Origin: CAURMH01 sp963525745
GTDB taxonomy: Bacteria > Pseudomonadota > Gammaproteobacteria > Enterobacterales > Pasteurellaceae
DNA: 32,825 nt
NCBI GenBank assembly: GCA_963525745.1
Contig: CAURMH010000011.1
Coordinates: 1 to 32,825, forward strand
Direction: 5' to 3'
The translations under genes and the position numbers were made by a program. This document shows, piece by piece, positions 22,839 to 30,449 of the stretch. The notes under the pieces were generated by a model. It was not told the origin of the DNA. It searched no databases and saw nothing but the letters and a program-made list of their open reading frames with translations. Position 1 is the first letter of the stretch. Each line of letters begins with the position of its first letter.

Positions 22839-24314
22839 GTGCAACACGTAAAATTAGCCAGAGATAGACGAAAAAAACGATTCCGCATTAAAACGGTGTT
22901 CTTTCTTATTTCACTCACGCTTATTTTCACAGGCTTGTCACTCAATCAAAAGGAATCAGAAAATACGGCGCAAGCGTCCCTCCCCACCCTCCAAAACGAT
23001 ACCGCATATCAATCTCTTACTGCCGATACCGGGTCAGCTGCCGCACAAAGTGCGGTCGAAAATCGTCAAGATTCTGCATCTACTTCGCCCAAAGGAGAAA
23101 ATAACGAAGATGCTGCCACATCTTATGATGATGACTTACAGGAAAAAGATGATGAGGCCGAGGTCGCCACGCCACAACATGACGAATTCGACGACTTGCC
23201 ACAAGAAGCACAATCGGCACTCACGGATTTGCTAGAGGCGGCAGATCAAGCGATTCGTATTTCGGATCAGTTTAGTTATACGGTAACCCTTGATGATACG
23301 TTAAAAGACGTGTTGGAATTATCCGGATTAGAAGACGACACGGCACAACGACTGATGGCCGATTATCCTGAATTAAATCATCTGGTTGCCGGACAGCAGT
23401 TTTACTGGTTCCTTGATAAAAATGACCAATTGGCTTATTTAAATTGGCTTATTTCAGAAAAAGAAGAACGCATTTATGAACGGCAGGAAGACGGATCCTT
23501 TAAACGGCAAATTCTGGAAAAGAAAAGTGTCTGGAAAAAAGAAGTATTGAAAGGCAACGTCAACGGTTCGTTAGCGACAAGCCTGCGCAGTCTCGGATTG
23601 GACGGACGCCAAATTAATCAATTAAGTTCTGCACTTCAGTGGCAAATCAGTCTACAAAAATTAAAAAAAGAGGCAAAATTTGCCGTATTAGTCTCACGCG
23701 AATATCTGGGGGATAAATTAACCGGTCAAGGGAATGTAGAAGCCATTCATATTATGCAAAATAACCGAAGTTATTATGCTATTCAGGCCGCTAACGGCCG
23801 TTATTACAACAAGCAAGGGGAAACCTTAGGAAAAGGATTTTCGCGTTATCCGCTACAACGTCAACCCCGCGTTTCTTCGCCATTTAATCCGAATCGCCGC
23901 CATCCGGTGACGAAGCGGATTCGCCCACATAAAGGCGTTGATTTCTCCGTTCCGACGGGCACCCCGATAATTGCGCCGGCAGACGGTACAATTGAAAAAG
24001 TCGCCTATCAAAGCGGCGGCGCGGGACGTTATATTGTTTTGCGACATAGTCGCGAATATCAAACCGTTTATATGCATTTGAGTAAACCGTTAGTGAAGGC
24101 CGGGCAAGCCATAAAAAAAGGTCAACGAATTGCACTTTCAGGAAATACCGGAATTTCTACCGGCCCGCACCTGCATTATGAATTTCATATTAACGGCCGT
24201 CCGGTCAACCCGCTTACGGTAAAACTACCCGGTTCCAGCAGCGGCATGGCTACGGTGGAACGTAAGCAATTTTTACTGAAAGCCAAAGAAGTGGAATGGG
24301 TGCTAAAACTTTAA
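22839..24314 (+). CDS. mepM: M23 family murein endopeptidase, MepM-like
   Basis: This membrane-anchored LytM enzyme cuts peptide cross-links in peptidoglycan so that new strands can be inserted. The 491-residue protein has an N-terminal anchor (about 18-36), a long acidic, low-complexity linker (about 40-135), an OapA/LysM-like domain (SYTVTLDDTLKDVLELSG, near 148), a middle domain and the M23 domain. Metal ligands are visible at His364 and Asp368 (HKGVD) and His444/His446 (GPHLHYEFH). The start is GTG with AGGA eight bases upstream. A 25-codon frame from an ATG at 22774 overlaps this start but has no ribosome site. An uptake signal is at 23048-23056. It is divergent from znuC and convergent with hfq. 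Confidence 0.93.
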   Translation: MQHVKLARDRRKKRFRIKTVFFLISLTLIFTGLSLNQKESENTAQASLPTLQNDTAYQSLTADTGSAAAQSAVENRQDSASTSPKGENNEDAATSYDDDLQEKDDEAEVATPQHDEFDDLPQEAQSALTDLLEAADQAIRISDQFSYTVTLDDTLKDVLELSGLEDDTAQRLMADYPELNHLVAGQQFYWFLDKNDQLAYLNWLISEKEERIYERQEDGSFKRQILEKKSVWKKEVLKGNVNGSLATSLRSLGLDGRQINQLSSALQWQISLQKLKKEAKFAVLVSREYLGDKLTGQGNVEAIHIMQNNRSYYAIQAANGRYYNKQGETLGKGFSRYPLQRQPRVSSPFNPNRRHPVTKRIRPHKGVDFSVPTGTPIIAPADGTIEKVAYQSGGAGRYIVLRHSREYQTVYMHLSKPLVKAGQAIKKGQRIALSGNTGISTGPHLHYEFHINGRPVNPLTVKLPGSSSGMATVERKQFLLKAKEVEWVLKL

Positions 24315-24350
24315 TTAGGCGGCAGGATGCATGGCATAGTAAAAAAGACA

Positions 24351-24393
24351 ATAAGTGCGGTTAAAATATTAGAAATTTTAACCGCACTTTATT
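24351..24393. terminator. Bidirectional terminator made of two opposed uptake signals
   Basis: AAGTGCGGTTAAAAT (24353-24367) and ATTTTAACCGCACTT (24375-24389) are a perfect 15-bp stem with a 7-base loop; both arms contain a full uptake signal. It lies in the 103-base gap between the convergent mepM-like gene and hfq, with A/T-rich tails on both sides. Confidence 0.85.
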
Positions 24394-24417
24394 TGGAAAA
24401 ATCTCTAGACGGGACAA

Positions 24418-24714
24418 CTATTCGGCTGCAGCTTCAGTTCGTTGTTGTTCTGTATTCTCCTGAGAAGCCGCTGCAGTTTGATGCTGCTGTTGGTTATTAT
24501 TATGATGCGGAACCGAACGTGCCGGAACAACGGTAGAAATAGCATGCTTATAGACCATTTGATTAACAGTATTTTTAAGCAAGATGACAAACTGATCAAA
24601 TGACTCAATCTGCCCTTGTAATTTAATTCCGTTCACAAGGTAAATTGATACCGGAATACGTTCACGACGCAGTGCGTTCAAATAAGGATCTTGTAGGGAC
24701 TGTCCTTTCGCCAT
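24418..24714 (-). CDS. hfq: RNA chaperone Hfq
   Basis: Hfq is a hexameric Sm-like protein that pairs small RNAs with their mRNA targets. Residues 1-65 match E. coli Hfq at all key positions I checked: Gln8, Asp9, Arg16, Arg17, Tyr25, Phe42 and Tyr55-Lys56-His57 (proximal, rim and distal RNA faces). The tail, residues 66-98, is Gln/Asn/His-rich and then Glu-rich, probably disordered. AAAGGTGAG is the ribosome site. The gene is not linked to miaA here; it follows rluC with its own promoter and ends at a two-way terminator. Confidence 0.98.
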   Translation of the reverse strand: MAKGQSLQDPYLNALRRERIPVSIYLVNGIKLQGQIESFDQFVILLKNTVNQMVYKHAISTVVPARSVPHHNNNQQQHQTAAASQENTEQQRTEAAAE

Positions 24715-24780
24715 ATGCTCACCTTTCTTACGTTTTAGTTATTATAAAATTTGTGATAGGCACCACAAACAACAAGCTAA

Positions 24781-24809
24781 ACTATAGCAATAATCCGCGA
24801 TTTTGTCAT
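24781..24809 (-). promoter_or_regulatory. Promoter of hfq
   Basis: On the minus strand ATGACA (24804-24809) is 17 bases from TATAGT (24781-24786), which also has the TGC extension. The start would be near 24774, giving a leader of about 60 bases. A second TATAAT at 24741-24746 may be another, weaker start. The promoter begins 11 bases after the rluC stop. Confidence 0.7.
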
Positions 24810-24819
24810 TAGCCCGCGT

Positions 24820-25791
24820 CTATTTTTCTTTGAATTCACGCAATTTTTTTAAAATGGTTTTCATTTCCTGATCCAAAGGTGCGCTAAAATACAAAACTTC
24901 GTTAGTTTTAGGATGTTTAAACCGAATGGCAAACGCGTGTAAAAACAGTCGTTTTAAGCCAAGAGCGGTCAATTCTTCGCTAAAATTCTTATCGCCGTAT
25001 TTATCGTCTAAAGCGATAGGATGACCGGCATATTGGGTATGAACCCGAATTTGGTGGGTCCGTCCGGTGACCGGCGAAGCCTTTATTAAGGTTGCATTGT
25101 GATAACGTTCCTCAATAGAGAAATGCGTTTCCGACGGTTTTCCCAACTCGCTCGCTTTTACTATACGCTCGCCGCTTGCCAATTCATTTTTCAATAAAGG
25201 AACGCGAATAACCTTACAATGCGGCTGCCAATGCCCGCGAACTAGGGCTAAATAATCTTTTTGAATCGCTTTTTCACGCAATTGTTCATGTAAATGACGT
25301 AATGCCGAGCGTTTTTTGGCTACCAATAAGATGCCTGACGTATCACGATCTAACCGATGAACCAGCTCCAAAAAACGCGCTTCCGGACGCAATGCTCGCA
25401 ATGCCTCAATGACGCCGAAATTAAGTCCGCTACCACCATGAACGGCCATACCTGACGGTTTATTTAAAACTAATAAATTGTCATCTTCAAAAATAATCTG
25501 CCGTTCTAACGAGGACACTTTATTTAAATGCGTTGAAAGCGGCGCATTGTTTTTCTCCGCAACCCGAATCGGCGGTACGCGAACAATATCGCCTCGCTGC
25601 AATTTATAATCAGGCTTAATTCTCCCTTTATTTACCCGCACTTCCCCTTTGCGCAAAATACGGTAAATTAAGCTTTTGGGCACACCTTTTAGTTTGGATA
25701 ATAGGTAATTATCAATACGCTGTCCGATTTCATCTTCATGAATCGTTAGCATTTTTACGCGTTGGTTAATCGTTTTTTCTACTTCAGTCAC
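24820..25791 (-). CDS. rluC: 23S rRNA pseudouridine synthase RluC
   Basis: RluC makes pseudouridines 955, 2504 and 2580 of 23S rRNA (E. coli numbers). The 323-residue protein has an S4 RNA-binding domain (about 22-80: QRIDNYLLSKLKGVPKSLIY, RKGEVRVNKGRIKPDYKL) and the catalytic domain with LVHRLDRDTSGILLVAKKRS, where Asp148 is the nucleophile position. It ends with GRTHQIRVHTQYAGHPI and LFLHA motifs. The start is a GTG with AAGGA seven bases upstream; the TGA stop of a possible 22-codon ORF overlaps it (GTGA). Confidence 0.96.
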   Translation of the reverse strand: MTEVEKTINQRVKMLTIHEDEIGQRIDNYLLSKLKGVPKSLIYRILRKGEVRVNKGRIKPDYKLQRGDIVRVPPIRVAEKNNAPLSTHLNKVSSLERQIIFEDDNLLVLNKPSGMAVHGGSGLNFGVIEALRALRPEARFLELVHRLDRDTSGILLVAKKRSALRHLHEQLREKAIQKDYLALVRGHWQPHCKVIRVPLLKNELASGERIVKASELGKPSETHFSIEERYHNATLIKASPVTGRTHQIRVHTQYAGHPIALDDKYGDKNFSEELTALGLKRLFLHAFAIRFKHPKTNEVLYFSAPLDQEMKTILKKLREFKEK

Positions 25792-25856
25792 TCGTTTGTC
25801 CTTAAAGCCGATAAATGCCGCTCCATTTGTTTTAACCGCACAAATGTCGGCTCCAT
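25788..25856 (-). CDS. Possible 22-codon leader ORF before rluC
   Basis: A frame of 22 codons (starting MEPTFVRLKQMERHL) runs from an ATG that shares its A with the stop of the upstream 51-codon frame (TAATG) to a TGA that overlaps the rluC GTG (GTGA). It has no clear ribosome site, so it would need re-initiation after the upstream frame. The DNA carries an imperfect repeat, AATGGAGCCGACATTTG and AATGGAGCGGCATTTAT, so it also contains a second in-frame ATG. It may be a chance frame. Confidence 0.25.
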   Translation of the reverse strand: MEPTFVRLKQMERHLSALRTNE

Positions 25857-26011
25857 TAAGTTAATTTACACATATCCTGTATAACAAACTGCAGCGCATG
25901 ACGCTTCAGTAATTTCATTTTACGGTGTTTTAGACGCTTGATCCGCGCATTCCGATTGTGTGATACATAATGTTTTGTTTTATTTTTTAGAAAAATTTTA
26001 CGTCTTATCAT
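25856..26011 (-). CDS. Possible 51-residue highly basic protein
   Basis: I do not recognise this ORF. It begins with an ATG nine bases after the mltF stop; a GAGG ribosome site that overlaps that stop lies seven bases before it. The 51 residues start MIRRKIFLKNKTKHYVSHNR and contain 17 Lys/Arg, four His and a single acidic residue (Asp46), so the product would be a strongly basic, probably RNA-binding or ribosome-associated peptide if made. The codons include AGA, CGG, ATA and CTA, which the neighbours use little, so the coding signal is mixed. It fills most of the 229-base mltF-rluC gap. Confidence 0.42.
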   Translation of the reverse strand: MIRRKIFLKNKTKHYVSHNRNARIKRLKHRKMKLLKRHALQFVIQDMCKLT

Positions 26012-26020
26012 AGCTTAGCC

Positions 26021-27451
26021 TCACTTAAATTCATTCTGATTTTCGACCGCACTTTTTTTAGATTCGTTAGATTGTTGATTTTCCTGCACTCGATGATAAT
26101 TCACAATGCTATTCATGTAACGTCGAATATTTTCGACATATTGGAATGCCTCATAGCCACGAGCATAGCCATATTTCAGATTACTGTAATGGCGTTTCTC
26201 GGCTAATAAAGGAAGGTTTTTCTTTACATCCAGCCAATTATCCGGATCCCCCCCCAAGTTTTTTGTTAGCCGGCGCACATCAACCACATGCCCCAGCCCC
26301 ATATTATATGCCGCCAATGCATACCAAATTCGATCCTCTCGGGCTATCGTATCGGGCATCTGCCCAATTAGCCAATGTAAATATCCTGAACCGGCCTTGA
26401 TACTCTGCTCCGCATCGGTTCGATCGGTAATTTTCATTCGTTCTGCCGTTTCTTTGGTCAGCATCATGAGCCCGCGTACGCCCGTCGGCGAAGTCGCATC
26501 AGGATTCCAGTGGGATTCTTGATACGCCATTGCGGCTAATAAACGCCAATCGAGATCGCCTTTATATTTTTCAAAAAATGGTTGAAATTGAGGCAGGACA
26601 TTTTCGATTGCCGCCATGTATGAACGTGTATCGACATAATCGAATTCCGCAATATGTCGAAAATATTTTTCTTCCAAGCGGGCAATCAATCCCGTTTCAA
26701 TCGATCTACTCATAAAATCAAGCAATGCCGCCTGCAATTCATTGTAGGAATTACTCGGCAAATACCAGTGAACCCCGACTTCATCGCTAACATCAAAGGC
26801 AATCGCCAACTCAGGGCGAATCTGCTGCGCTGCAGAAACATCAATTGAATTTGCAATCGTATAATCAATCTTGCCATCGGCAACCTGCAGCAAGAGTTCT
26901 TCTTGTGTTGCCCGTTTATCCGTTCGCCAAATGAGATTTGAGTAAGTTTTATACGCTTCTGCTAAAAACTGATTTAGCTCGGCATTCTCCGCAATGAAGA
27001 TCGGTTTTGTAATCTCGGATAAATTGTGCGGTCGATTTTCCTTCTTACGATAAACCAATTGCCAAGAAGCCGACGTATAGGCCGGCCCCACTTGAAACAG
27101 ATCGGCGCGCTTCGGCAGATAGAGCAAATTTGCCGCTGCAACATCGATTTGATTACTACTCAGCGCTGAAAAAAGTTCATCGTGACTATCAAATGTTTCC
27201 ATTTTTAACGTCACCCCTAAATAATCCGCAAAATTTTTGGCTAATTCATATTCAAGCCCGGATTCTCCTTCCGTACCGATAAAATAGGAAATCGGATTAT
27301 TAATGGTGCCGACGATTAATTGACTGCGCGCTTGGATTGCAGAATATCGGTTTTCTTCCGATTGCATAATACGTTGCCACGGAAAAACCATATCAATCGC
27401 CCATAACATTAGTCCAACGGCAACAATAATGCGCAAAAATAAACCTTTCAA
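26021..27451 (-). CDS. mltF: Membrane-bound lytic murein transglycosylase F
   Basis: MltF joins a periplasmic-binding-protein-like sensor domain to a lytic transglycosylase domain. The 476-residue protein has an N-terminal hydrophobic segment (1-24) without a lipobox cysteine. The solute-binding part follows (about 42-265: LIVGTINNPISYFIG, LEYELAKNFADYLGV), then the SLT domain with AYQESHWNPDATSPTGVRGL (catalytic Glu312), LMMLTKET and ALAAYNMGLGHV. The start is TTG, decided by a strong AGGAG five bases upstream. The last codons contain an uptake signal (26046-26054). It lies downstream of the deaD terminator. Confidence 0.94.
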   Translation of the reverse strand: MKGLFLRIIVAVGLMLWAIDMVFPWQRIMQSEENRYSAIQARSQLIVGTINNPISYFIGTEGESGLEYELAKNFADYLGVTLKMETFDSHDELFSALSSNQIDVAAANLLYLPKRADLFQVGPAYTSASWQLVYRKKENRPHNLSEITKPIFIAENAELNQFLAEAYKTYSNLIWRTDKRATQEELLLQVADGKIDYTIANSIDVSAAQQIRPELAIAFDVSDEVGVHWYLPSNSYNELQAALLDFMSRSIETGLIARLEEKYFRHIAEFDYVDTRSYMAAIENVLPQFQPFFEKYKGDLDWRLLAAMAYQESHWNPDATSPTGVRGLMMLTKETAERMKITDRTDAEQSIKAGSGYLHWLIGQMPDTIAREDRIWYALAAYNMGLGHVVDVRRLTKNLGGDPDNWLDVKKNLPLLAEKRHYSNLKYGYARGYEAFQYVENIRRYMNSIVNYHRVQENQQSNESKKSAVENQNEFK

Positions 27452-27507
27452 ATATACTCCTGTGTCTGTTCACGCAAGAAATTTTATCGAAAAATCACGT
27501 CATACAC

Positions 27508-27539
27508 AAAAATCCCCCTTTCATCAGGGGGATTTTTTT
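27508..27539. terminator. Strong terminator after deaD
   Basis: AAAAATCCCCC, loop TTTCATCA, GGGGGATTTTT: a perfect 11-bp stem with T-runs on both strands, placed directly after the deaD stop. It separates pnp-nlpI-deaD from mltF. Confidence 0.9.
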
Positions 27540-27541
27540 AA

Positions 27542-29311
27542 TTATCGATGACGTGATTTAAAAGTGCGGTCATTTTTTTCATTAAATCGCCGCTCTCTAC
27601 GTTCGCCATATTCGGAAATATTACGCACCTTAAAGTTATCGCGTTCGCCCATTGATTTCGCGGCGCCCACTAAACTCATTTGCATTGTTTTATTCAACAC
27701 GCGCGCTTTGCTAAACTGCTGCAACATCGTACTCGGCATACCTTGCGGTAATTCTACCGTTGAATAATCATCATACAATTTAATATGCCCGATATAGCGG
27801 CTGTTTATATCACCTTGGTTGGCAATTGCACCGACAATATGACGCACTTCAACGCCATCACTACGCCCTACCTCAATGCGATATAAATCCATCGGTTGTT
27901 TATTGCCGTAGCCTTTATTGCGCGCGCCCCGCATCTCGCCCGAACGGGAATTATCGCGATAATCGCTCCGTTCGCGACGACGTTTTTCAACAGGCGGATC
28001 CGGCGGAAGAATAAGTTTTTGCTTGCCTTGCAATAACATTAACATTGCCGCCGCAATATCTTCATGATCCTGATCGGCCGTAAACATGTCTTCCAGCAGG
28101 CTACGATATTGCTCAAGATCATGGTGTTCTAATTGTTTCGTAATTTTGTCATGAAATTTTTTACGACGGCATTCTTGTAATATTTCATGATTAGGAAGCT
28201 CAACTTCATTGATCGGTTTCTTCATTAAATGTTCAATATTGCGTAACAAACGACGTTCGCGCGGTTCGACAAATAATAGTGCGCGCCCCGAACGTCCCGC
28301 ACGACCGGTACGGCCGATACGGTGAACGTAAGATTCGGCATCCAACGGAATGTCGTAATTCACCACAAGGCTGATACGCTCAATATCGATGCCGCGCGCC
28401 GCCACATCGGTCGCAACGACAATATCAAGACTGCCATTACGCAAACGATCAAGGGTTTGTTCACGCAGTTGTTGAGTCATATCGCCATTTAATGCGGCTG
28501 CACGAAAGCCATGTTTTTCGAGTAATTCGGTAATGTCAAGCGTGCCGGTTTTCGTTCGGGTAAATAAAATCGCCGCATCGAAATCTTCCACTTCTAAAAA
28601 ACGCAGCAATGCTTCCGCCTTGCGAAAACCGTTAACATACCAGCAGTTTTGCTCAATATCCGGCGCATTTTCTTTGTTTACTTTAATCTTCACTTCTTGT
28701 GGATTATTCATAAAACGCTTAGTAATACGGCGAATCGGCTCCGGCATTGTCGCCGAAAATAGGGCGGTTTGATGCTTTTCCGGCAACTCGGCCATCACGG
28801 TTTCTACATCATCAATAAAGCCCATACGCAACATTTCATCCGCCTCATCCAGGACAATCGCTTTAAGCTCGGAAAGATTTAGCGTTCCACGACGAATATG
28901 ATCCAAAATACGTCCCGGCGTACCCACAACCACCTGCGCGCCTTGTTTTAAAGCACGTAGTTGAATGTCATAACGCTGCCCGCCATAAAGTGTCACGATA
29001 TTAATGCCTTTGGCATATTTCATAAACTGTTCGCACGCATCCGCCACTTGAATCGCCAATTCGCGAGTCGGTGCCATAACAAGGAGTTGCGGATGTTTTT
29101 CTGCAGGATCGATTTTTGCTAAAATCGGAAGGGAAAAAGCAGCCGTTTTACCGCTGCCGGTCTGCGCCATACCCAATACATCATTGCCATTAAGAAGATG
29201 AGGAATGCACGCTTGTTGAATTGGGGAAGGGGTTTCGAAACCAAGATCCGAAACGGCTTTTAAGATGAATTCAGGTAAGCCTAAATCATTGAATGTGATT
29301 TTGTCTGTCAT
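27542..29311 (-). CDS. deaD: ATP-dependent RNA helicase DeaD (CsdA)
   Basis: DeaD unwinds RNA during ribosome assembly and mRNA decay, above all in the cold. I use the ATG at 29311 (MTDKITFNDLGL, 589 residues), as the longer frame begins with a TTG without ribosome site. The helicase core shows Q-motif, AQTGSGKT, PTRELA, VLDEADEML, FSAT, the domain-2 lines ATDVAARGID and HRIGRTGRAGR; the C-terminus has the DbpA-like RNA-binding domain (YRIEVGRSDGVEVRHIVGAI) and a basic Arg-rich tail. It follows nlpI as in E. coli. An uptake signal (27562-27570) sits in the last codons, beside a strong terminator. Confidence 0.96.
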   Translation of the reverse strand: MTDKITFNDLGLPEFILKAVSDLGFETPSPIQQACIPHLLNGNDVLGMAQTGSGKTAAFSLPILAKIDPAEKHPQLLVMAPTRELAIQVADACEQFMKYAKGINIVTLYGGQRYDIQLRALKQGAQVVVGTPGRILDHIRRGTLNLSELKAIVLDEADEMLRMGFIDDVETVMAELPEKHQTALFSATMPEPIRRITKRFMNNPQEVKIKVNKENAPDIEQNCWYVNGFRKAEALLRFLEVEDFDAAILFTRTKTGTLDITELLEKHGFRAAALNGDMTQQLREQTLDRLRNGSLDIVVATDVAARGIDIERISLVVNYDIPLDAESYVHRIGRTGRAGRSGRALLFVEPRERRLLRNIEHLMKKPINEVELPNHEILQECRRKKFHDKITKQLEHHDLEQYRSLLEDMFTADQDHEDIAAAMLMLLQGKQKLILPPDPPVEKRRRERSDYRDNSRSGEMRGARNKGYGNKQPMDLYRIEVGRSDGVEVRHIVGAIANQGDINSRYIGHIKLYDDYSTVELPQGMPSTMLQQFSKARVLNKTMQMSLVGAAKSMGERDNFKVRNISEYGERRERRFNEKNDRTFKSRHR

Positions 29312-29426
29312 TAAATACTCGATAGATAAGATAATAGAAAAGCTCAATAAGCCTTCAGGGTTAACTGTTTATGTAAAACGCAACGGCGCCGGAAGTTGAT
29401 TAAACTCACGGAATATTGACCGCACT

Positions 29427-30350
29427 TTACTCCTCGTCTGTGTGAGCCGGCTTTAATTTCATCAGCTCAAACACGGCAAAACGATACTCAACAAAGTTAT
29501 ACACCTGATTAGCAATAGCAAGTTTAAACAAAGCCGTCGCTTCATCAACTTGACCTAAATTGAGTTTTTGTTTTGCTAGATAAAAATAAGTTTCGGTTAA
29601 AATCTCTGCATACTGCTGCGTCGTTTCGGCAAATTCCTGAGCCTTTTGCCGTAACGCCGTCAAAGAGAGATTACCTAAATAATATTGAACAATATGGGTT
29701 CCCCAAAATTCGTCGGAAAGGCCTTTTGCCCGCTCCGCCAAGCGATGATATGCCTCTTGCGGTATTAAATTTAATTCGTTGAAATAGAGCCATAAAACCC
29801 GATAAGGATCCGACTTATCCGCTTCATAAAATTTTAAAAAATCTTCTTCAGCCAGATTATATCGCTCTACATAATAAAAATTTAAACCGCGATTCAGATA
29901 GGTATAGTCATATCCGGGATCCAATTCAAGCACGACATTAAACGCTTCTAATGCACTGTCATAATTTTTCTCAAGCAGTAAATAAAGCCCTAAATAATTG
30001 TAAACCGAAGCCATTTTAGGTTTCAAAGCGAGCGCCTGAGTAAAATCATAACGCGAAAGCGCCCAAAGACCGAGCGCATCGTAAAGCACGCCTCGTTCAA
30101 AATGCATAGACGCGCGTTCGTCGTTATTCATTTTTCCAATTAACAACACCTGGCTCAAGCGCGCTATCATTAATTCCTGTTCAAAATGCATATTCGGATT
30201 CTGTTCGGCAAGCAGCACTTCATTTTTCGATACGAACCCTCCCCCTGACCGAACACAGCCAACGAGAATAAAAATAACGCATACCTCTGACAGGTAAGTC
30301 AAAATACGGAATAACCGATTATGTTGCATTAAATCTTGAATCCTAAGCAT
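29427..30350 (-). CDS. nlpI: Lipoprotein NlpI (TPR repeats)
   Basis: NlpI is an outer-membrane lipoprotein that adapts the Prc protease to murein endopeptidases in E. coli and scaffolds peptidoglycan enzymes. TPR helices are clear: MHFERGVLYDALGLWALSRY, ASVYNYLGLYLLLEKNYDSA and YTYLNRGLNFYYVERYNLAE. The lipobox is LVGC with Val-Arg after the cysteine. The start is unsure. The ATG at 30350 has AGG six bases upstream (307 residues); the ATG at 30329 would give a standard 24-residue signal peptide. The longest frame (from 30383) begins beside a terminator and lacks a ribosome site. It lies between pnp and deaD. Confidence 0.92.
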   Translation of the reverse strand: MLRIQDLMQHNRLFRILTYLSEVCVIFILVGCVRSGGGFVSKNEVLLAEQNPNMHFEQELMIARLSQVLLIGKMNNDERASMHFERGVLYDALGLWALSRYDFTQALALKPKMASVYNYLGLYLLLEKNYDSALEAFNVVLELDPGYDYTYLNRGLNFYYVERYNLAEEDFLKFYEADKSDPYRVLWLYFNELNLIPQEAYHRLAERAKGLSDEFWGTHIVQYYLGNLSLTALRQKAQEFAETTQQYAEILTETYFYLAKQKLNLGQVDEATALFKLAIANQVYNFVEYRFAVFELMKLKPAHTDEE

Positions 30351-30390
30351 TACTGCCTGTTTACGGGATAATAAGCAAGGCATTTTCGAT

Positions 30391-30426
30391 AAAAACTACA
30401 ACGATGCGGCTGCCCGCCGCATCGTT
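30391..30426 (-). terminator. Terminator or attenuator after pnp
   Basis: AACGATGCGGC (30400-30410) and GCCGCATCGTT (30416-30426) are a perfect 11-bp GC-rich stem with a 5-base loop. On the minus strand TGTAGTTTTT follows. It lies 23 bases after pnp and just before nlpI, so nlpI-deaD are reached by read-through or by a separate promoter. Confidence 0.75.
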
Positions 30427-30449
30427 TGATTTAATTTGAGAAAATCGAA

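Noticed and set aside
24327..24536. A 69-residue plus-strand frame overlapping the hfq end.
   Set aside because: It is antisense to hfq and passes through the two-way terminator; its composition mirrors the Gln-rich hfq tail.
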